Assembly (NCBI RefSeq): GCF_005893125.1
Contig: NZ_VCJS01000070.1
Location: 1 to 57,815 of the forward strand
DNA length: 57,815 nucleotides
Source of the DNA: Nonomuraea basaltis
Lineage (GTDB): Bacteria; Actinomycetota; Actinomycetes; Streptosporangiales; Streptosporangiaceae
Direction: 5' to 3'
Part shown: piece by piece, positions 7,748-16,100 of the stretch
Layout of the letters: every line of letters starts with the position of its first letter
Position numbering within the stretch: the stretch's first letter is position 1
Made by a program: the position numbers and the translations under genes
The notes under the pieces: generated by a model
What the model was told of the DNA's origin: nothing
The model's input: only the letters and a program-made list of their open reading frames with translations
Database searches by the model: none

Positions 7748-8192
7748 GCAGGCGTGGAGCGAGGAGTTCAAGCTGCTGCGCGCGGAGGTCAGCAGCCTGG
7801 TGAAGACCATTCCCGGCGCGGTGTCCACCGTCGTGCTCCGGTCCGGCGACCGCAGTGTGGAGGTCAGCTGGACGCACCAGGAGGGTCCGGTCACCCGGGC
7901 CTCCGGGGAGCCGGAGCCGCCCCGGGACGAGGTCGCCGACCCGGCGATCAGATCAGTCGTCGCACCGCTGGTCGGCACGTTCTACGTGGCCCCCGAGCCG
8001 GGCGCGGAGCCTTTCACCCGGCGCGGTGCCCGGGTGGAGTCCGGGCAGACCGTGGCCATAGTGGAGGCGATGAAGCTGATGAACCAGGTGCCGTCCGAAT
8101 GGTCGGGAGAGGTGGTGGAGGTGCTGGTCGCCGACGGCCAGCCGGTGGAGTTCGGCCAGGAGCTGGTCCGCGTCCGGGTGGACGGCACATGA
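7740..8192 (+). CDS. accB: Biotin carboxyl carrier protein of acetyl-CoA carboxylase
   Basis: 150 residues. The C-terminal biotinyl domain (about 72-150) carries the attachment motif EAMKLMN with Lys112; the N-terminal part is a variable linker. It carries carboxybiotin between the biotin carboxylase and AccDA. It overlaps accDA by 8 bases and the biotin carboxylase gene by 4 bases, so all subunits come from one message. Confidence 0.93.
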   Translation: MSEQAWSEEFKLLRAEVSSLVKTIPGAVSTVVLRSGDRSVEVSWTHQEGPVTRASGEPEPPRDEVADPAIRSVVAPLVGTFYVAPEPGAEPFTRRGARVESGQTVAIVEAMKLMNQVPSEWSGEVVEVLVADGQPVEFGQELVRVRVDGT

Positions 8193-9550
8193 CCGCGCCG
8201 CCGTTCCGCAAGGTGCTCATCGCCAACCGCGGCGAGATCGCCCTGCGAATCGCCAGGACCTGCAGGGAGCTGGGCATCGCCACGGTCGCGGTCTACTCCA
8301 CCCCCGATCGCGACAGCGCGGCGGTGAGGTTCGCCGACGAGGCCGTGCACATCGGACCCGCCGCGCCCAGGCGCAGCTACCTGTCCATGCCGGGCCCCAT
8401 CGAGGCGGCGCTGCGCTGCGGCGCCGACGCGGTGCACCCGGGCTACGGCTTCCTGTCGGAGGACCCGGACTTCGCCACCGTGTGCGCCGACAACGGCCTG
8501 ACGTTCATTGGCCCGCGCCCCGAGGTGATGGCCGCGGTCGGCGACAAGGCCAGGGTCCGGGAGCTGATGCGCGCCGCCGGGCTGCCCGTGCTGCCCGGCA
8601 GCGACGGGGCGGTTCCGACGCTCGCCGAGGCCGGGCGGGTGGCATCGGAGATCGGCTATCCGGTGGTGGTCAAGGCGGCCGCGGGAGGCGGCGGCAGGGG
8701 CATCGGCGTCGCCAGGAGCGCGGCCGAGCTGCCGCGCGTGCACCAGGAGACGGTCGCGCTGGCCAGGGCGGTCTTCGGCAACGGCGAAGTCTACCTGGAG
8801 CGGTACGTGGAACGGGCCCGCCACGTCGAGGTCCAGGTGCTCGGTGACGAGGCGGGCAACGTCGTGCACCTGGGCGAACGCGACTGCTCGCTGCAGCGGC
8901 GCAACCAGAAGCTCGTCGAAGAGGCCCCCTCGCCCGGTCTCGACCCGCGCACGCGTGCCGCGCTGGGCGAGCACGCCGTCGCGGGGGCCAAGGCCGTCGG
9001 CTACACCGGGGCGGGCACCATGGAGTTCCTGGTGGACGAGGCGGGGACCGTGACGTTCATGGAGCTGAACGCCAGGATCCAGGTCGAGCATCCGGTCACC
9101 GAGGCGCTCACGGGGATCGACCTGATCCGCGAGCAGATCAGGATCGCCGCCGGGCTGCCGCTCGCCGTCAAGCAGGAGGACGTCCGCCTGTCCGGCACCG
9201 CGATCGAGTGCCGCGTCAACGCCGAGGATCCCGAGGCGGACTTCCGGCCGGCGCCGGGCCGGCTGGAGGTCTTCGACGTGCCCGGCGGCCCGTGGACGCG
9301 GGTCGACTCGGGTTTCGTGCGCGGCGACACCGTGCCGCCGTACTATGACTCCCTGCTCGCCAAGCTGATCGTCTGGGCCCCGACCAGGGCGGAGGCGCTC
9401 GCCAGGGCCGACCGGGCGCTGGCCGAGTTCACCGTGGCCGGGCCGGGCGTGGTCACCACGATCCCGCTGCTGCGCAGGCTGATCTCGCATCCCGTCTTCG
9501 CGGCGGGCCGGCACACCACCCGGTTCGTGCACGAGCTGCTCGACGGGTGA
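8189..9550 (+). CDS. accC: Biotin carboxylase subunit of acetyl-CoA carboxylase
   Basis: 453 residues from the ATG at 8189, overlapping the BCCP stop. Features: N-terminal KVLIANRGEIALRI, ATP-grasp loop AAAGGGGRGI, the EMNARIQVEHPVTE-type catalytic segment (here MELNARIQVEHPVTE) and a C-terminal biotin carboxylase domain with AIECRVNAEDP. It carboxylates biotin on BCCP using ATP and bicarbonate. Full family length. Last gene of the cyclase-acc operon; 48-66 bases later begins the next regulatory pair. Confidence 0.94.
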   Translation: MTAPPFRKVLIANRGEIALRIARTCRELGIATVAVYSTPDRDSAAVRFADEAVHIGPAAPRRSYLSMPGPIEAALRCGADAVHPGYGFLSEDPDFATVCADNGLTFIGPRPEVMAAVGDKARVRELMRAAGLPVLPGSDGAVPTLAEAGRVASEIGYPVVVKAAAGGGGRGIGVARSAAELPRVHQETVALARAVFGNGEVYLERYVERARHVEVQVLGDEAGNVVHLGERDCSLQRRNQKLVEEAPSPGLDPRTRAALGEHAVAGAKAVGYTGAGTMEFLVDEAGTVTFMELNARIQVEHPVTEALTGIDLIREQIRIAAGLPLAVKQEDVRLSGTAIECRVNAEDPEADFRPAPGRLEVFDVPGGPWTRVDSGFVRGDTVPPYYDSLLAKLIVWAPTRAEALARADRALAEFTVAGPGVVTTIPLLRRLISHPVFAAGRHTTRFVHELLDG

Positions 9551-9563
9551 CCCTGACGTGGTG

Positions 9564-9590
9564 GTCAGCGGACCTTCAGCTTTTCGTCAG
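9564..9590 (+). promoter_or_regulatory. Three 11-bp-spaced repeats GTCAG/TTCAG/GTCAG before the OmpR-type operon
   Basis: GTCAG at 9564-9568, TTCAG at 9575-9579 and GTCAG at 9586-9590 are each exactly 11 bases apart. Direct repeats with 10-11 bp period are the usual binding pattern of OmpR-type regulators. Equivalent arrays stand before 11.8, 13.8 and 21.0 kb genes, so this is a probable autoregulatory site. Confidence 0.65.
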
Positions 9591-9616
9591 TCTCGCCGAT
9601 GATGATGACCTGCGAG

Positions 9617-10351
9617 ATGAATGACACGAAGCGGGGTGGAGGCGTGGCCGAGACCGTCAGGCGACCGGAGGCGCGGCTGCTCGTCATCGAGGACGAACCG
9701 GACATCCTCGAGCTGCTCTCCGCCAGCCTGCGTTTCTCCGGGTTCGAGGTGGTCGGCGTCTCCAAGGGGGTGCGGGGGATCGAGGCGGCGCTGCGGCACC
9801 GCCCCGATCTGATCATCCTGGACGTGATGCTGCCCGACGTCGACGGGTTCGAGGTGATCAAGCGGCTGCGCTCGGGCGGCGACCGCACGCCCGTGCTGTT
9901 CCTGACCGCCCGCGACTCGGTCGACGACCGGATCAAGGGGCTCACTCTGGGTGGCGACGACTACGTGAGCAAGCCGTTCAGCCTCGACGAGGTCGTCGCC
10001 AGGATCAGGGCCGTGCTCAGGCGCCTGCGCGACGGCGCCACCACGCCGCCGCCCCGGCTCACGTTCGCCGACATCGAGCTCGACGAGGAGAGCCACCAGA
10101 CCTGGCGGGGCGGCGAGCCGGTGCAGCTCTCCCCGACGGAGTTCAATCTGCTGCGCTACTTCATGCTCAACGTCGGCAGGGTGCTGTCGAAGGCGCAGAT
10201 CCTCGACCACGTCTGGCACTACGACTTCCGCGGCGCCGACGCCATCGTGGAGAAGTACGTCTCGGCGCTGCGCAGAAAGGTGGACTACCGCGACCCGCGG
10301 CTGATCCACACGCTGCGCGGCGTCGGATACGTGCTCAGGCCACCACAGTGA
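9617..10351 (+). CDS. OmpR-family response regulator
   Basis: About 244 residues from the ATG at 9617. In-frame alternatives are the ATG at 9599 and a GTG at 9644 (which follows GGTGGAGG closely); none has ideal spacing. Receiver domain: acidic pair in VIEDEPD, phospho-acceptor Asp in LIILDVMLPDVDGF, conserved Thr (FLTARD) and Lys (VSKPFS). A winged-helix effector follows (LSPTEFNLLRYFMLN ... VDYRDPRLIHTLRGVGYVLR). Ends in a GTGA overlap with its kinase. The triple GTCAG repeat just upstream and equal arrays before the oxidase, exporter and protease genes make it their likely regulator. Confidence 0.9.
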   Translation: MNDTKRGGGVAETVRRPEARLLVIEDEPDILELLSASLRFSGFEVVGVSKGVRGIEAALRHRPDLIILDVMLPDVDGFEVIKRLRSGGDRTPVLFLTARDSVDDRIKGLTLGGDDYVSKPFSLDEVVARIRAVLRRLRDGATTPPPRLTFADIELDEESHQTWRGGEPVQLSPTEFNLLRYFMLNVGRVLSKAQILDHVWHYDFRGADAIVEKYVSALRRKVDYRDPRLIHTLRGVGYVLRPPQ

Positions 10352-11697
10352 GCCCGGCAGTGAGCCGGACCCCGCTGCGGGTCAAGCTCACCGTCATCGT
10401 GGTGCTCCTGGTGACGGTCGCCGCCATGGTGATCAGCGTGGCGAGCGTGGTGCTGCTGCGCGACCGCCTGCTCGACCGGGTGGACGACCAGATCAGGCGG
10501 GTCACGGAGACGCTGCACAACGACATGCGGGACGAGCGCCCCACTCCGCAGGGCCAGTTGCTCGTGTACGTGCCGAGCGACGTCTCCGTGCTGCGGGTGG
10601 GCCAGGACGGCACGGTGACCGCCCGCTCCAGGAACGCCGACCCGGACTTCGAGGCCGCGCTGCCGCCGAGCCTGCCCTCGGGCATCTCGACCGTGGAGCG
10701 CTGGCGGGTGCTCGCGGACGGCGGGCTGCTCGTCGCCATGCCGCTCACCCAGGTCGATGAGACCGTGACCCAGATGGCGTGGATCGGCGCGATCGTGGCC
10801 CTGGCCGTGGTGGCGATCGTGGCCGCCGTCGGCGTGATCGCCGTCAGGGGCAGTCTGCGGCCGCTGGAGGAGATCGAGCGCACGGCCCAGGTGATCGCCG
10901 CGGGTAACCTGTCGCACCGGGTCGAGGGCGAGGACCCGCGTACCGAGGTGGGGCGGCTGGCGCGGGCGCTGAACGGCATGCTGGCGCAGATCGAGTCCGC
11001 CTTCCGCGCCAGGGCCGCGTCCGAGGAGTACATGCGGCGCTTCGTCGCCGACGCCGGCCACGAGCTGCGCACCCCGCTGACCGCCATCCGCGGCTTCGCC
11101 GACCTGTTCAGGCGCCAGCGCGGCGAGGACGAGCTGGTCGCCAGGATCGGCAGGGCCGCGGGGAGGATGAGCCTGCTGGTGGAGGACCTGCTGCTGCTGG
11201 CCAGCCTCGACCAGCGCAGGCCACTGCGCAGTGACCGCGTCGATCTGCTGGCGGTCGCGGCCGAGGCCGTGCAGGAGGCGGCGCTGCTCGCGCGCGACCG
11301 GAAGATCGACCTGACGGTGAAGGGCGAGAACGCCCCCCTGGTGATCGGCGACGAGTCGCGGTTGCGCCAGGTCATCGGCAATCTGCTGAGCAACGCCGTA
11401 CGGCACACGCCGCCGGGCACGGCCGTCGAGGTGCGGCTGCTGGAGGGACGGCTCGACGACGGCGGGCCCGCCGTCGTGCTGGAGGTCGCCGACCAGGGCC
11501 CCGGGCTGACGCCCGAGCAGGCCGAGCGGGTCTTCGAGCGGTTCTACCGCGCCGACAAGGCCCGCTCGCGCGACGAGGGCGGCAGCGGGCTGGGGCTGGC
11601 CATCGTCGCCGCGCTCGCCGCCGCGCACGGCGGCGTGGCCGAGGTGGACTCCGGCCCGGGCGCCACCTTCCGGGTACGCCTGCCGGCCGCTGACTGA
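10348..11697 (+). CDS. HAMP-type sensor histidine kinase partner
   Basis: 449 residues with the classical layout: membrane helix at about 14-36, extracytoplasmic sensor of roughly 100 residues, second helix at about 143-166, HAMP linker (RPLEEIERTAQVIAAGNL), DHp with phospho-acceptor His in DAGHELRTPLT (about 232) and HATPase_c (NLLSNAVRHTPP, DQGPGL, GSGLGLAIV). Overlaps the regulator by 4 bases. The set of apparent targets (oxidase, adaptor/ABC, HtrA-like protease) suggests it senses envelope damage, perhaps by the polyketide itself. Confidence 0.92.
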   Translation: MSPAVSRTPLRVKLTVIVVLLVTVAAMVISVASVVLLRDRLLDRVDDQIRRVTETLHNDMRDERPTPQGQLLVYVPSDVSVLRVGQDGTVTARSRNADPDFEAALPPSLPSGISTVERWRVLADGGLLVAMPLTQVDETVTQMAWIGAIVALAVVAIVAAVGVIAVRGSLRPLEEIERTAQVIAAGNLSHRVEGEDPRTEVGRLARALNGMLAQIESAFRARAASEEYMRRFVADAGHELRTPLTAIRGFADLFRRQRGEDELVARIGRAAGRMSLLVEDLLLLASLDQRRPLRSDRVDLLAVAAEAVQEAALLARDRKIDLTVKGENAPLVIGDESRLRQVIGNLLSNAVRHTPPGTAVEVRLLEGRLDDGGPAVVLEVADQGPGLTPEQAERVFERFYRADKARSRDEGGSGLGLAIVAALAAAHGGVAEVDSGPGATFRVRLPAAD

Positions 11698-11700
11698 ACG

Positions 11701-11727
11701 GTCTGCCTGCGGTCAGGCGGCTTTCAG
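11701..11727 (+). promoter_or_regulatory. GTCTG/GTCAG/TTCAG 11-bp direct repeats before the multicopper oxidase
   Basis: GTCTG at 11701-11705, GTCAG at 11712-11716 and TTCAG at 11723-11727 keep the same 11-base period as the array at 9564-9590. Probable site of the OmpR-type regulator. Confidence 0.6.
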
Positions 11728-11760
11728 CCACGCTCGCTTCGATGAGTCCTCGTCCAAAGG

Positions 11761-11777
11761 ATGAGAAGGCTTCTCAT
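11761..11777. promoter_or_regulatory. Inverted repeat ATGAGAAG-G-CTTCTCAT
   Basis: Perfect 8-bp arms around a single G, 58 bases before the probable oxidase start. A symmetrical operator for a dimeric regulator (for example a metal or redox sensor) is possible; no candidate regulator adjoins it. Confidence 0.45.
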
Positions 11778-11818
11778 CACCATGGTGGAAGACCAGGGAA
11801 ACAGGGGGTGCCTAGCGT
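11774..11818 (+). promoter_or_regulatory. Promoter-like box shared with the ACP gene (TCATCAC, GGAAGACC, then TAGCGT)
   Basis: TCATCAC at 11774 and GGAAGACC at 11787 are followed 19 bases later by TAGCGT (11813-11818). The same elements with identical spacing stand before the ACP gene at 17336-17380: 20 of 24 bases match over the upstream block. Confidence 0.45.
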
Positions 11819-11834
11819 GGCGGCCGTGGAAGAG

Positions 11835-13727
11835 ATGGGTGTTTACCGACAGGGGCCGACCCGGCGCCAGGCGTTCGCGGGCGCGGGCGCGGTGTTCGGC
11901 CTGGCGATGGGCGGATGGGGATCGGCGGCGGTGGCGGCCCGCGCGGGTGAGCCGCCACGGGATCCGGCACTGCTGCTGACCAAGTTCGTTGACCGGCTGC
12001 CGATCCCGCCGGTGATCAAGCCGCAGCGGCGCGGGTCGCTGTGGGAGCTGACGATCCGCATGCGGGTGGCGCAGCGGCGGCTGCACTCGGAGCTGCCGCC
12101 CACCCGCCTATGGACCTACGAGGGCGGCTTCCCCGGACCCACCATCGACGTGGAGCGGGGGCAGCGGGTCAGGGTGACCTGGGCCAACCAGCTCGCGACC
12201 CCGTTCCCCGTCAGCGCGGTGCAGGTGTCGGACGAAGGGCTGCCGGCGGACAAGCCACCGGCGAACTACCCGGGCAGGGACGGCGTCGAGCCGATCGCGG
12301 ACGTCGCCGCGTTACCCGCCTGGGCCGCGGTGCACCTGCACGGCTCGCGCACCGGCGGCGGCAACGACGGCTGGGCCGAGAACGCCGTCTACCCCGGCGA
12401 CGCCCAGCTGTCGGAGTACCCCAACGACCAGCCGGCCGCCACGCTCTGGTACCACGACCACGCCATGCACCTGACCCGGTTCACCGTCTTCTCCGGGCTG
12501 GCCGGCATGTACTACATCAGGGACAAGGAGGAGGCGGCGCTCGGGCTGCCGCGCGGCGCGCACGAGATCCCGCTGGTGCTGTGCGACCGCAACTTCGACC
12601 TGGGCCAGGACGGCAAGCTCGACGGCAGGCTGCTCCACAAGGTCATCCTCGAACGGGAGGAGCCTCCGTCGCCGGGATTCTTCCTGGGGCCGTACAACCT
12701 GGTCAACGGCATGGTCTGGCCGTATCTCGACGTGGAGCCGCGCTGGTACCGGTTCAGGGTGCTGAACGCGTCCAACGCGCGTACGTACCGGCTCATGGTG
12801 CTGGGCCAGGACGGCAAGCCGCTGTCCGGCGCGCTGAAGGTGATCGGCTCGGACAACGGCCTGCTCGGCGCGCCCGCCCCGGTGACGGGCGCGCTCACCC
12901 TGGCGCCCGCCGAGCGGGCCGATGTGCTGGTGGACTTCTCCGCTCTCGGCGGCAGCACGCTCAAGCTGGTGGACACCTATCCGGGCATCACCCCGGGCGA
13001 GCCCAACCCGCGCAACGGCATACCCGAGCCGGACATCATGCAGATCAAGGTGTCGGACGGGCGCCCGGCCGATCGCTTCACGCTCCCGGCCACGATCTCA
13101 CCGTCGTTCGATCGGCTGACCCACGACGACGTCCCGGCCGAGCACGGGCACCGGTGGATCGTCGTCCCGCCGTCGGCCACCTTCAGCGGCCAGCCCAATG
13201 AGCTGGGCATGTGGGAGATGGCAGAGGTCGATCCGAGCACGGTCACGATCCCGAGCGCCGGAGTCGTCCAGGTGCAGGGGCCGGACGGCAAGGTCAAGAC
13301 GCTCAAACGGGTGGCGGGCGAGTACGCCGACCACAGCGACTTCGTCATCGCCCGCGGCAGCTGGGAGGCCTGGAACTTCCTGGTGCTGACCCGCCAGCCG
13401 CATCCGATGCACCTGCACATGGTCCGCTTCCAGACGCTGAACAGGGACGTCTACGACCGCAGCGGCTGGAACGAGGAGATCCGCGGCACCACCGCGCCGA
13501 TCAAGTTCCTCCGCGAGGGGCCGCTCGAAGGGCACGAACAGGGCTGGAAGGACGTCGTCCGGGTGCAGGGCGTCGAGCTGGCCACCGTCGTCGGCCAGTT
13601 CGATCAGGTCGGCCGCTACGTCTACCACTGCCACATACTCGAACACGAGATGCACATGATGCGTCCCTTCGTGGTGATGCCGCCTGAAGTGCTGAAGCTC
13701 CACCCGCCCGGCGGCGGGCACCACTGA
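11835..13727 (+). CDS. Secreted multicopper oxidase (CotA / phenoxazinone-synthase-like laccase)
   Basis: 630 residues from ATG 11835; a GTG at 11817 is an in-frame alternative. A Tat-type signal follows (TRRQAFAGAGAVFGLA... ending near AVAARA), so it should be exported folded. Copper motifs are complete: VHLHGS and WYHDHAMH in the first domain, HPMHLHMV and YHCHILEHEMHMM in the last. Three cupredoxin domains as in CotA and bilirubin oxidase. Laccases of this group oxidise phenols by one electron, and could couple or oxidise the aromatic polyketide outside the cell. Alternatively it serves copper or envelope protection, since its promoter carries the GTCAG array. Monocistronic; no clear terminator follows. 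Confidence 0.9.
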   Translation: MGVYRQGPTRRQAFAGAGAVFGLAMGGWGSAAVAARAGEPPRDPALLLTKFVDRLPIPPVIKPQRRGSLWELTIRMRVAQRRLHSELPPTRLWTYEGGFPGPTIDVERGQRVRVTWANQLATPFPVSAVQVSDEGLPADKPPANYPGRDGVEPIADVAALPAWAAVHLHGSRTGGGNDGWAENAVYPGDAQLSEYPNDQPAATLWYHDHAMHLTRFTVFSGLAGMYYIRDKEEAALGLPRGAHEIPLVLCDRNFDLGQDGKLDGRLLHKVILEREEPPSPGFFLGPYNLVNGMVWPYLDVEPRWYRFRVLNASNARTYRLMVLGQDGKPLSGALKVIGSDNGLLGAPAPVTGALTLAPAERADVLVDFSALGGSTLKLVDTYPGITPGEPNPRNGIPEPDIMQIKVSDGRPADRFTLPATISPSFDRLTHDDVPAEHGHRWIVVPPSATFSGQPNELGMWEMAEVDPSTVTIPSAGVVQVQGPDGKVKTLKRVAGEYADHSDFVIARGSWEAWNFLVLTRQPHPMHLHMVRFQTLNRDVYDRSGWNEEIRGTTAPIKFLREGPLEGHEQGWKDVVRVQGVELATVVGQFDQVGRYVYHCHILEHEMHMMRPFVVMPPEVLKLHPPGGGHH

Positions 13728-13730
13728 ACT

Positions 13731-13746
13731 GTCAGGTTGTTTTCTG
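13731..13746 (+). promoter_or_regulatory. GTCAG-N6-TTCTG direct repeat before the lipoprotein/exporter operon
   Basis: GTCAG at 13731-13735 and TTCTG at 13742-13746 are 11 bases apart, as in the arrays at 9564, 11701 and 20941. One mismatch in the second half-site and no third copy. Confidence 0.5.
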
Positions 13747-13805
13747 GCGGACGGGAAGGGCCTGGTCAGCTTCGGCCGCGAAGGTGAGCGCGGAGGTGAT
13801 CGAAG

Positions 13806-14333
13806 ATGAGACCACGATGGTCCATGATCCTTATCTGCGCCGCCGCCCTGCTGGCGCTCCCGGCCTGTGCGAGCACGCCGGAGCAGGCGGCGGCACCGCC
13901 CGCCGGATCCGCGTCGGCGTCGGCGTCGGCGTCCTCGACCGGCGGCACCGAAGACAGCCTGGCCAGGTGGATGACCTGTATGCGCGACAACGGCGTGCCG
14001 GTGGAGGACCCGAGGGAGAGCGGCCGGCTCAGCGCCGCCGACACCGGGGTCAGCCAGGAGGTGCTGGAGAAGGCCCAGGAGGCCTGCCGCCAGTACGTCC
14101 AGCCGGCCGCCGGCGACCGGCCCAACGCGAACGACCCCAGCGTGATGGACAAGTACCTGGCCTACGCCGCCTGCATGCGCGACAACGGCGTCGACATGCC
14201 CGACCCCAAGGCCGACGCCAACGGCGAGATCGTGATGGAGCCGAAGACGGCCACCGACTCTCCCCAGTACGTGAAGGCGAACAAGGCCTGCCAGAGCAAG
14301 CTCCCCGGCGGCGGTCCTGGCGGGGCACGGTGA
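13806..14333 (+). CDS. Lipoprotein with two CMRDNG repeats
   Basis: 175 residues. A signal peptide ends in the lipobox LPAC, giving a lipidated Cys21. A Ser/Ala-rich linker follows, and then two copies of a small motif, MTCMRDNGVPVEDP and AACMRDNGVDMPDP, about 75 residues apart, each followed by a further Cys. The repeats look like a duplicated small disulfide-stabilised unit. It is translationally coupled (GTGA) to the adaptor gene and so is part of an exporter operon. No function is known to me; an accessory or sensor role for the ABC system is inference. Confidence 0.8.
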   Translation: MRPRWSMILICAAALLALPACASTPEQAAAPPAGSASASASASSTGGTEDSLARWMTCMRDNGVPVEDPRESGRLSAADTGVSQEVLEKAQEACRQYVQPAAGDRPNANDPSVMDKYLAYAACMRDNGVDMPDPKADANGEIVMEPKTATDSPQYVKANKACQSKLPGGGPGGAR

Positions 14334-15385
14334 GCAAGCGCGGAGTGATCGCGTCCGTCACGGTGGCGCTGGTGCTCGGCGCGGGGGCCGCGGCAGCGGC
14401 CCTGCTCGCGCCGGGCGGCGGCGCCGCGGCCGGAGGCGAGGCGGCGACGTTGCCCCCGGCCACCGCGACGGTGGAGCGCGGTGATCTGATCGACACCTTG
14501 ACCGTCAGCGGCGTCCTCGGCCACGGTGCCGAGCAGCCGGTGATCAACTCTGCGGGCGGCACGCTCACCGCGCTGCCCGCGGCGGGCGCGGCGATAGGGC
14601 GCGGGGACGAGCTCTACGAGGTCGATCGCGACCCCGTGGTCCTGATGTACGGGCCCAAGCCCATGCACCGCACCCTCGAACTCGGCGTGACCGACGGCGC
14701 GGACGTGCGTCACCTGGAGAGGAACCTGAAGGCGCTCGGCCACGATCTCACCGTGGACGACCACTTCGGCCTGTCGACGCTGAGGGCCGTACGGGAATGG
14801 CAGGCCGACGCCGGGCTGCCCGTGACCGGCTCGGTCAGCAAGGCCCAGGTGGTGTTCCTGCCCGACAAGGTCCGCGTGCAGGCGCTGCGCGCCTCGGTGG
14901 GAGCGCCGGTCCGCAAGGGGCAGACCCTGCTGACCGTCACCGGAGTCGAGCGGTTGGTGACCGTCCAGCTCGACGCCGGCCGCCAGCGCCTGGCCAAGAA
15001 GGGCGCCCCCGTGGAGCTCCAGCTCCCCGGGGAGCTGGAGCTGACCGGGAAGATCGCCAAGGTCGGCACCGTGGCCAAGCCGGCCGGTGACGACGGCACC
15101 TCCACCGTGGAGGTGCGGATCACCTTGGACGACCCGGGCAAGGCCGGCACGCTGGACCAGGCGCCGGTCAGCGTGGAGCTGCAGAGCGAGATCCGCCGCG
15201 GCGTGCTGTTCGTGCCGGTGGAGGCGCTGCTCGCGCTGCGCGAGGGCGGCTACGGCGTCGAGGTGGTCGAGGGGTCGTCCGTGCGGGTCGTGCCCGTGAA
15301 GGCCGGGGTCTTCGCCGGCGGCCGCGTCGAGGTGTCCGGCGGCGACCTGCGCGAGGGCATGCGAGTGGGGGTGCCGGCGACGTGA
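14330..15385 (+). CDS. Periplasmic-adaptor-like protein with peptidoglycan-binding domain
   Basis: 351 residues from GTG 14330. N-terminal membrane anchor (about 6-28), then a biotinyl-lipoyl-like half motif, an inserted peptidoglycan-binding-1 domain (VRHLERNLKALGHDL ... GLSTLRAVREWQADAGLPVTG, about 125-165), and a beta-barrel plus membrane-proximal part resembling HlyD/MacA adaptors (VRKGQTLLTVTG, VFVPVEALL). Gram-positive MacA-like proteins of this type work with MacB-type ABC transporters. Placed between the lipoprotein and ATPase genes, which fits that role. Confidence 0.82.
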   Translation: MSKRGVIASVTVALVLGAGAAAAALLAPGGGAAAGGEAATLPPATATVERGDLIDTLTVSGVLGHGAEQPVINSAGGTLTALPAAGAAIGRGDELYEVDRDPVVLMYGPKPMHRTLELGVTDGADVRHLERNLKALGHDLTVDDHFGLSTLRAVREWQADAGLPVTGSVSKAQVVFLPDKVRVQALRASVGAPVRKGQTLLTVTGVERLVTVQLDAGRQRLAKKGAPVELQLPGELELTGKIAKVGTVAKPAGDDGTSTVEVRITLDDPGKAGTLDQAPVSVELQSEIRRGVLFVPVEALLALREGGYGVEVVEGSSVRVVPVKAGVFAGGRVEVSGGDLREGMRVGVPAT

Positions 15386-15419
15386 CAGCCATCGTCAGGC
15401 GAGCGGAGGTGCGGGCACC

Positions 15420-16100
15420 ATGACGCCCATCGTCCGCATCGAGAACGTGGTGAAGACCTACGACGGCGGAGTGGCCGCGTTGCGCGGCGTCGACCTGGAC
15501 ATCTTCCCGGGAGAGCTGCTCGCCATCGTCGGCCCGTCCGGCTCGGGCAAGTCGACGCTCCTGCACATGATGGGCGTGCTCGACCGGCCGACCTCGGGGC
15601 GCGTGATCATCGCCGGGCACGACGTCGGGCGCCTGCCCGACCGCGAGCTGTCGGGTCTGCGCGCCTCGCTGCTCGGCTTCGTGTTCCAGCAGTTCCACCT
15701 GGCCGCGGGGGTGTCCGCGCTCGACAACGTGGCCGACGGGATGCTCTATTCGGGCGTGCCGCTGTCCGAGCGGCGCCGGCGCGCCGCGCTGGCGCTGGAG
15801 CGGGTGGGGCTGGGCGAACGCCTGACGCACCGGCCGCACGAGCTGTCCGGCGGTGAGCAGCAGCGCGTCGCCGTGGCCAGGGCCGTCGTCAGGGAGCCGG
15901 CGATACTCTACGCCGACGAGCCGACCGGCAACCTCGACACCGCCTCGGGGGCCGAGGTGCTCCACGTGCTCAGGACGCTCCACGCCGACGGCACCACCGT
16001 CGCGATCATCACCCATGAGCACGAGGTGGCCGCCGCGGCCGGCCGGCAGGTCAGCGTCCGCGACGGCCGCATCGTGTCCGACGTCAGGAGCCCGGCATGA
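15420..16100 (+). CDS. MacB/LolD-type ABC transporter ATPase
   Basis: 226 residues. Walker A GPSGSGKST (about 40-48), Q-loop VFQQFHL, signature LSGGEQQR, Walker B ILYADEPTGNLD and H-loop ITHEH. The GNLD ending after Walker B is characteristic of MacB/LolD/FtsE-type ATPases. It follows the adaptor by 34 bases and overlaps the permease gene by 4. The complex probably drives export of the polyketide or moves envelope components. Confidence 0.93.
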   Translation: MTPIVRIENVVKTYDGGVAALRGVDLDIFPGELLAIVGPSGSGKSTLLHMMGVLDRPTSGRVIIAGHDVGRLPDRELSGLRASLLGFVFQQFHLAAGVSALDNVADGMLYSGVPLSERRRRAALALERVGLGERLTHRPHELSGGEQQRVAVARAVVREPAILYADEPTGNLDTASGAEVLHVLRTLHADGTTVAIITHEHEVAAAAGRQVSVRDGRIVSDVRSPA

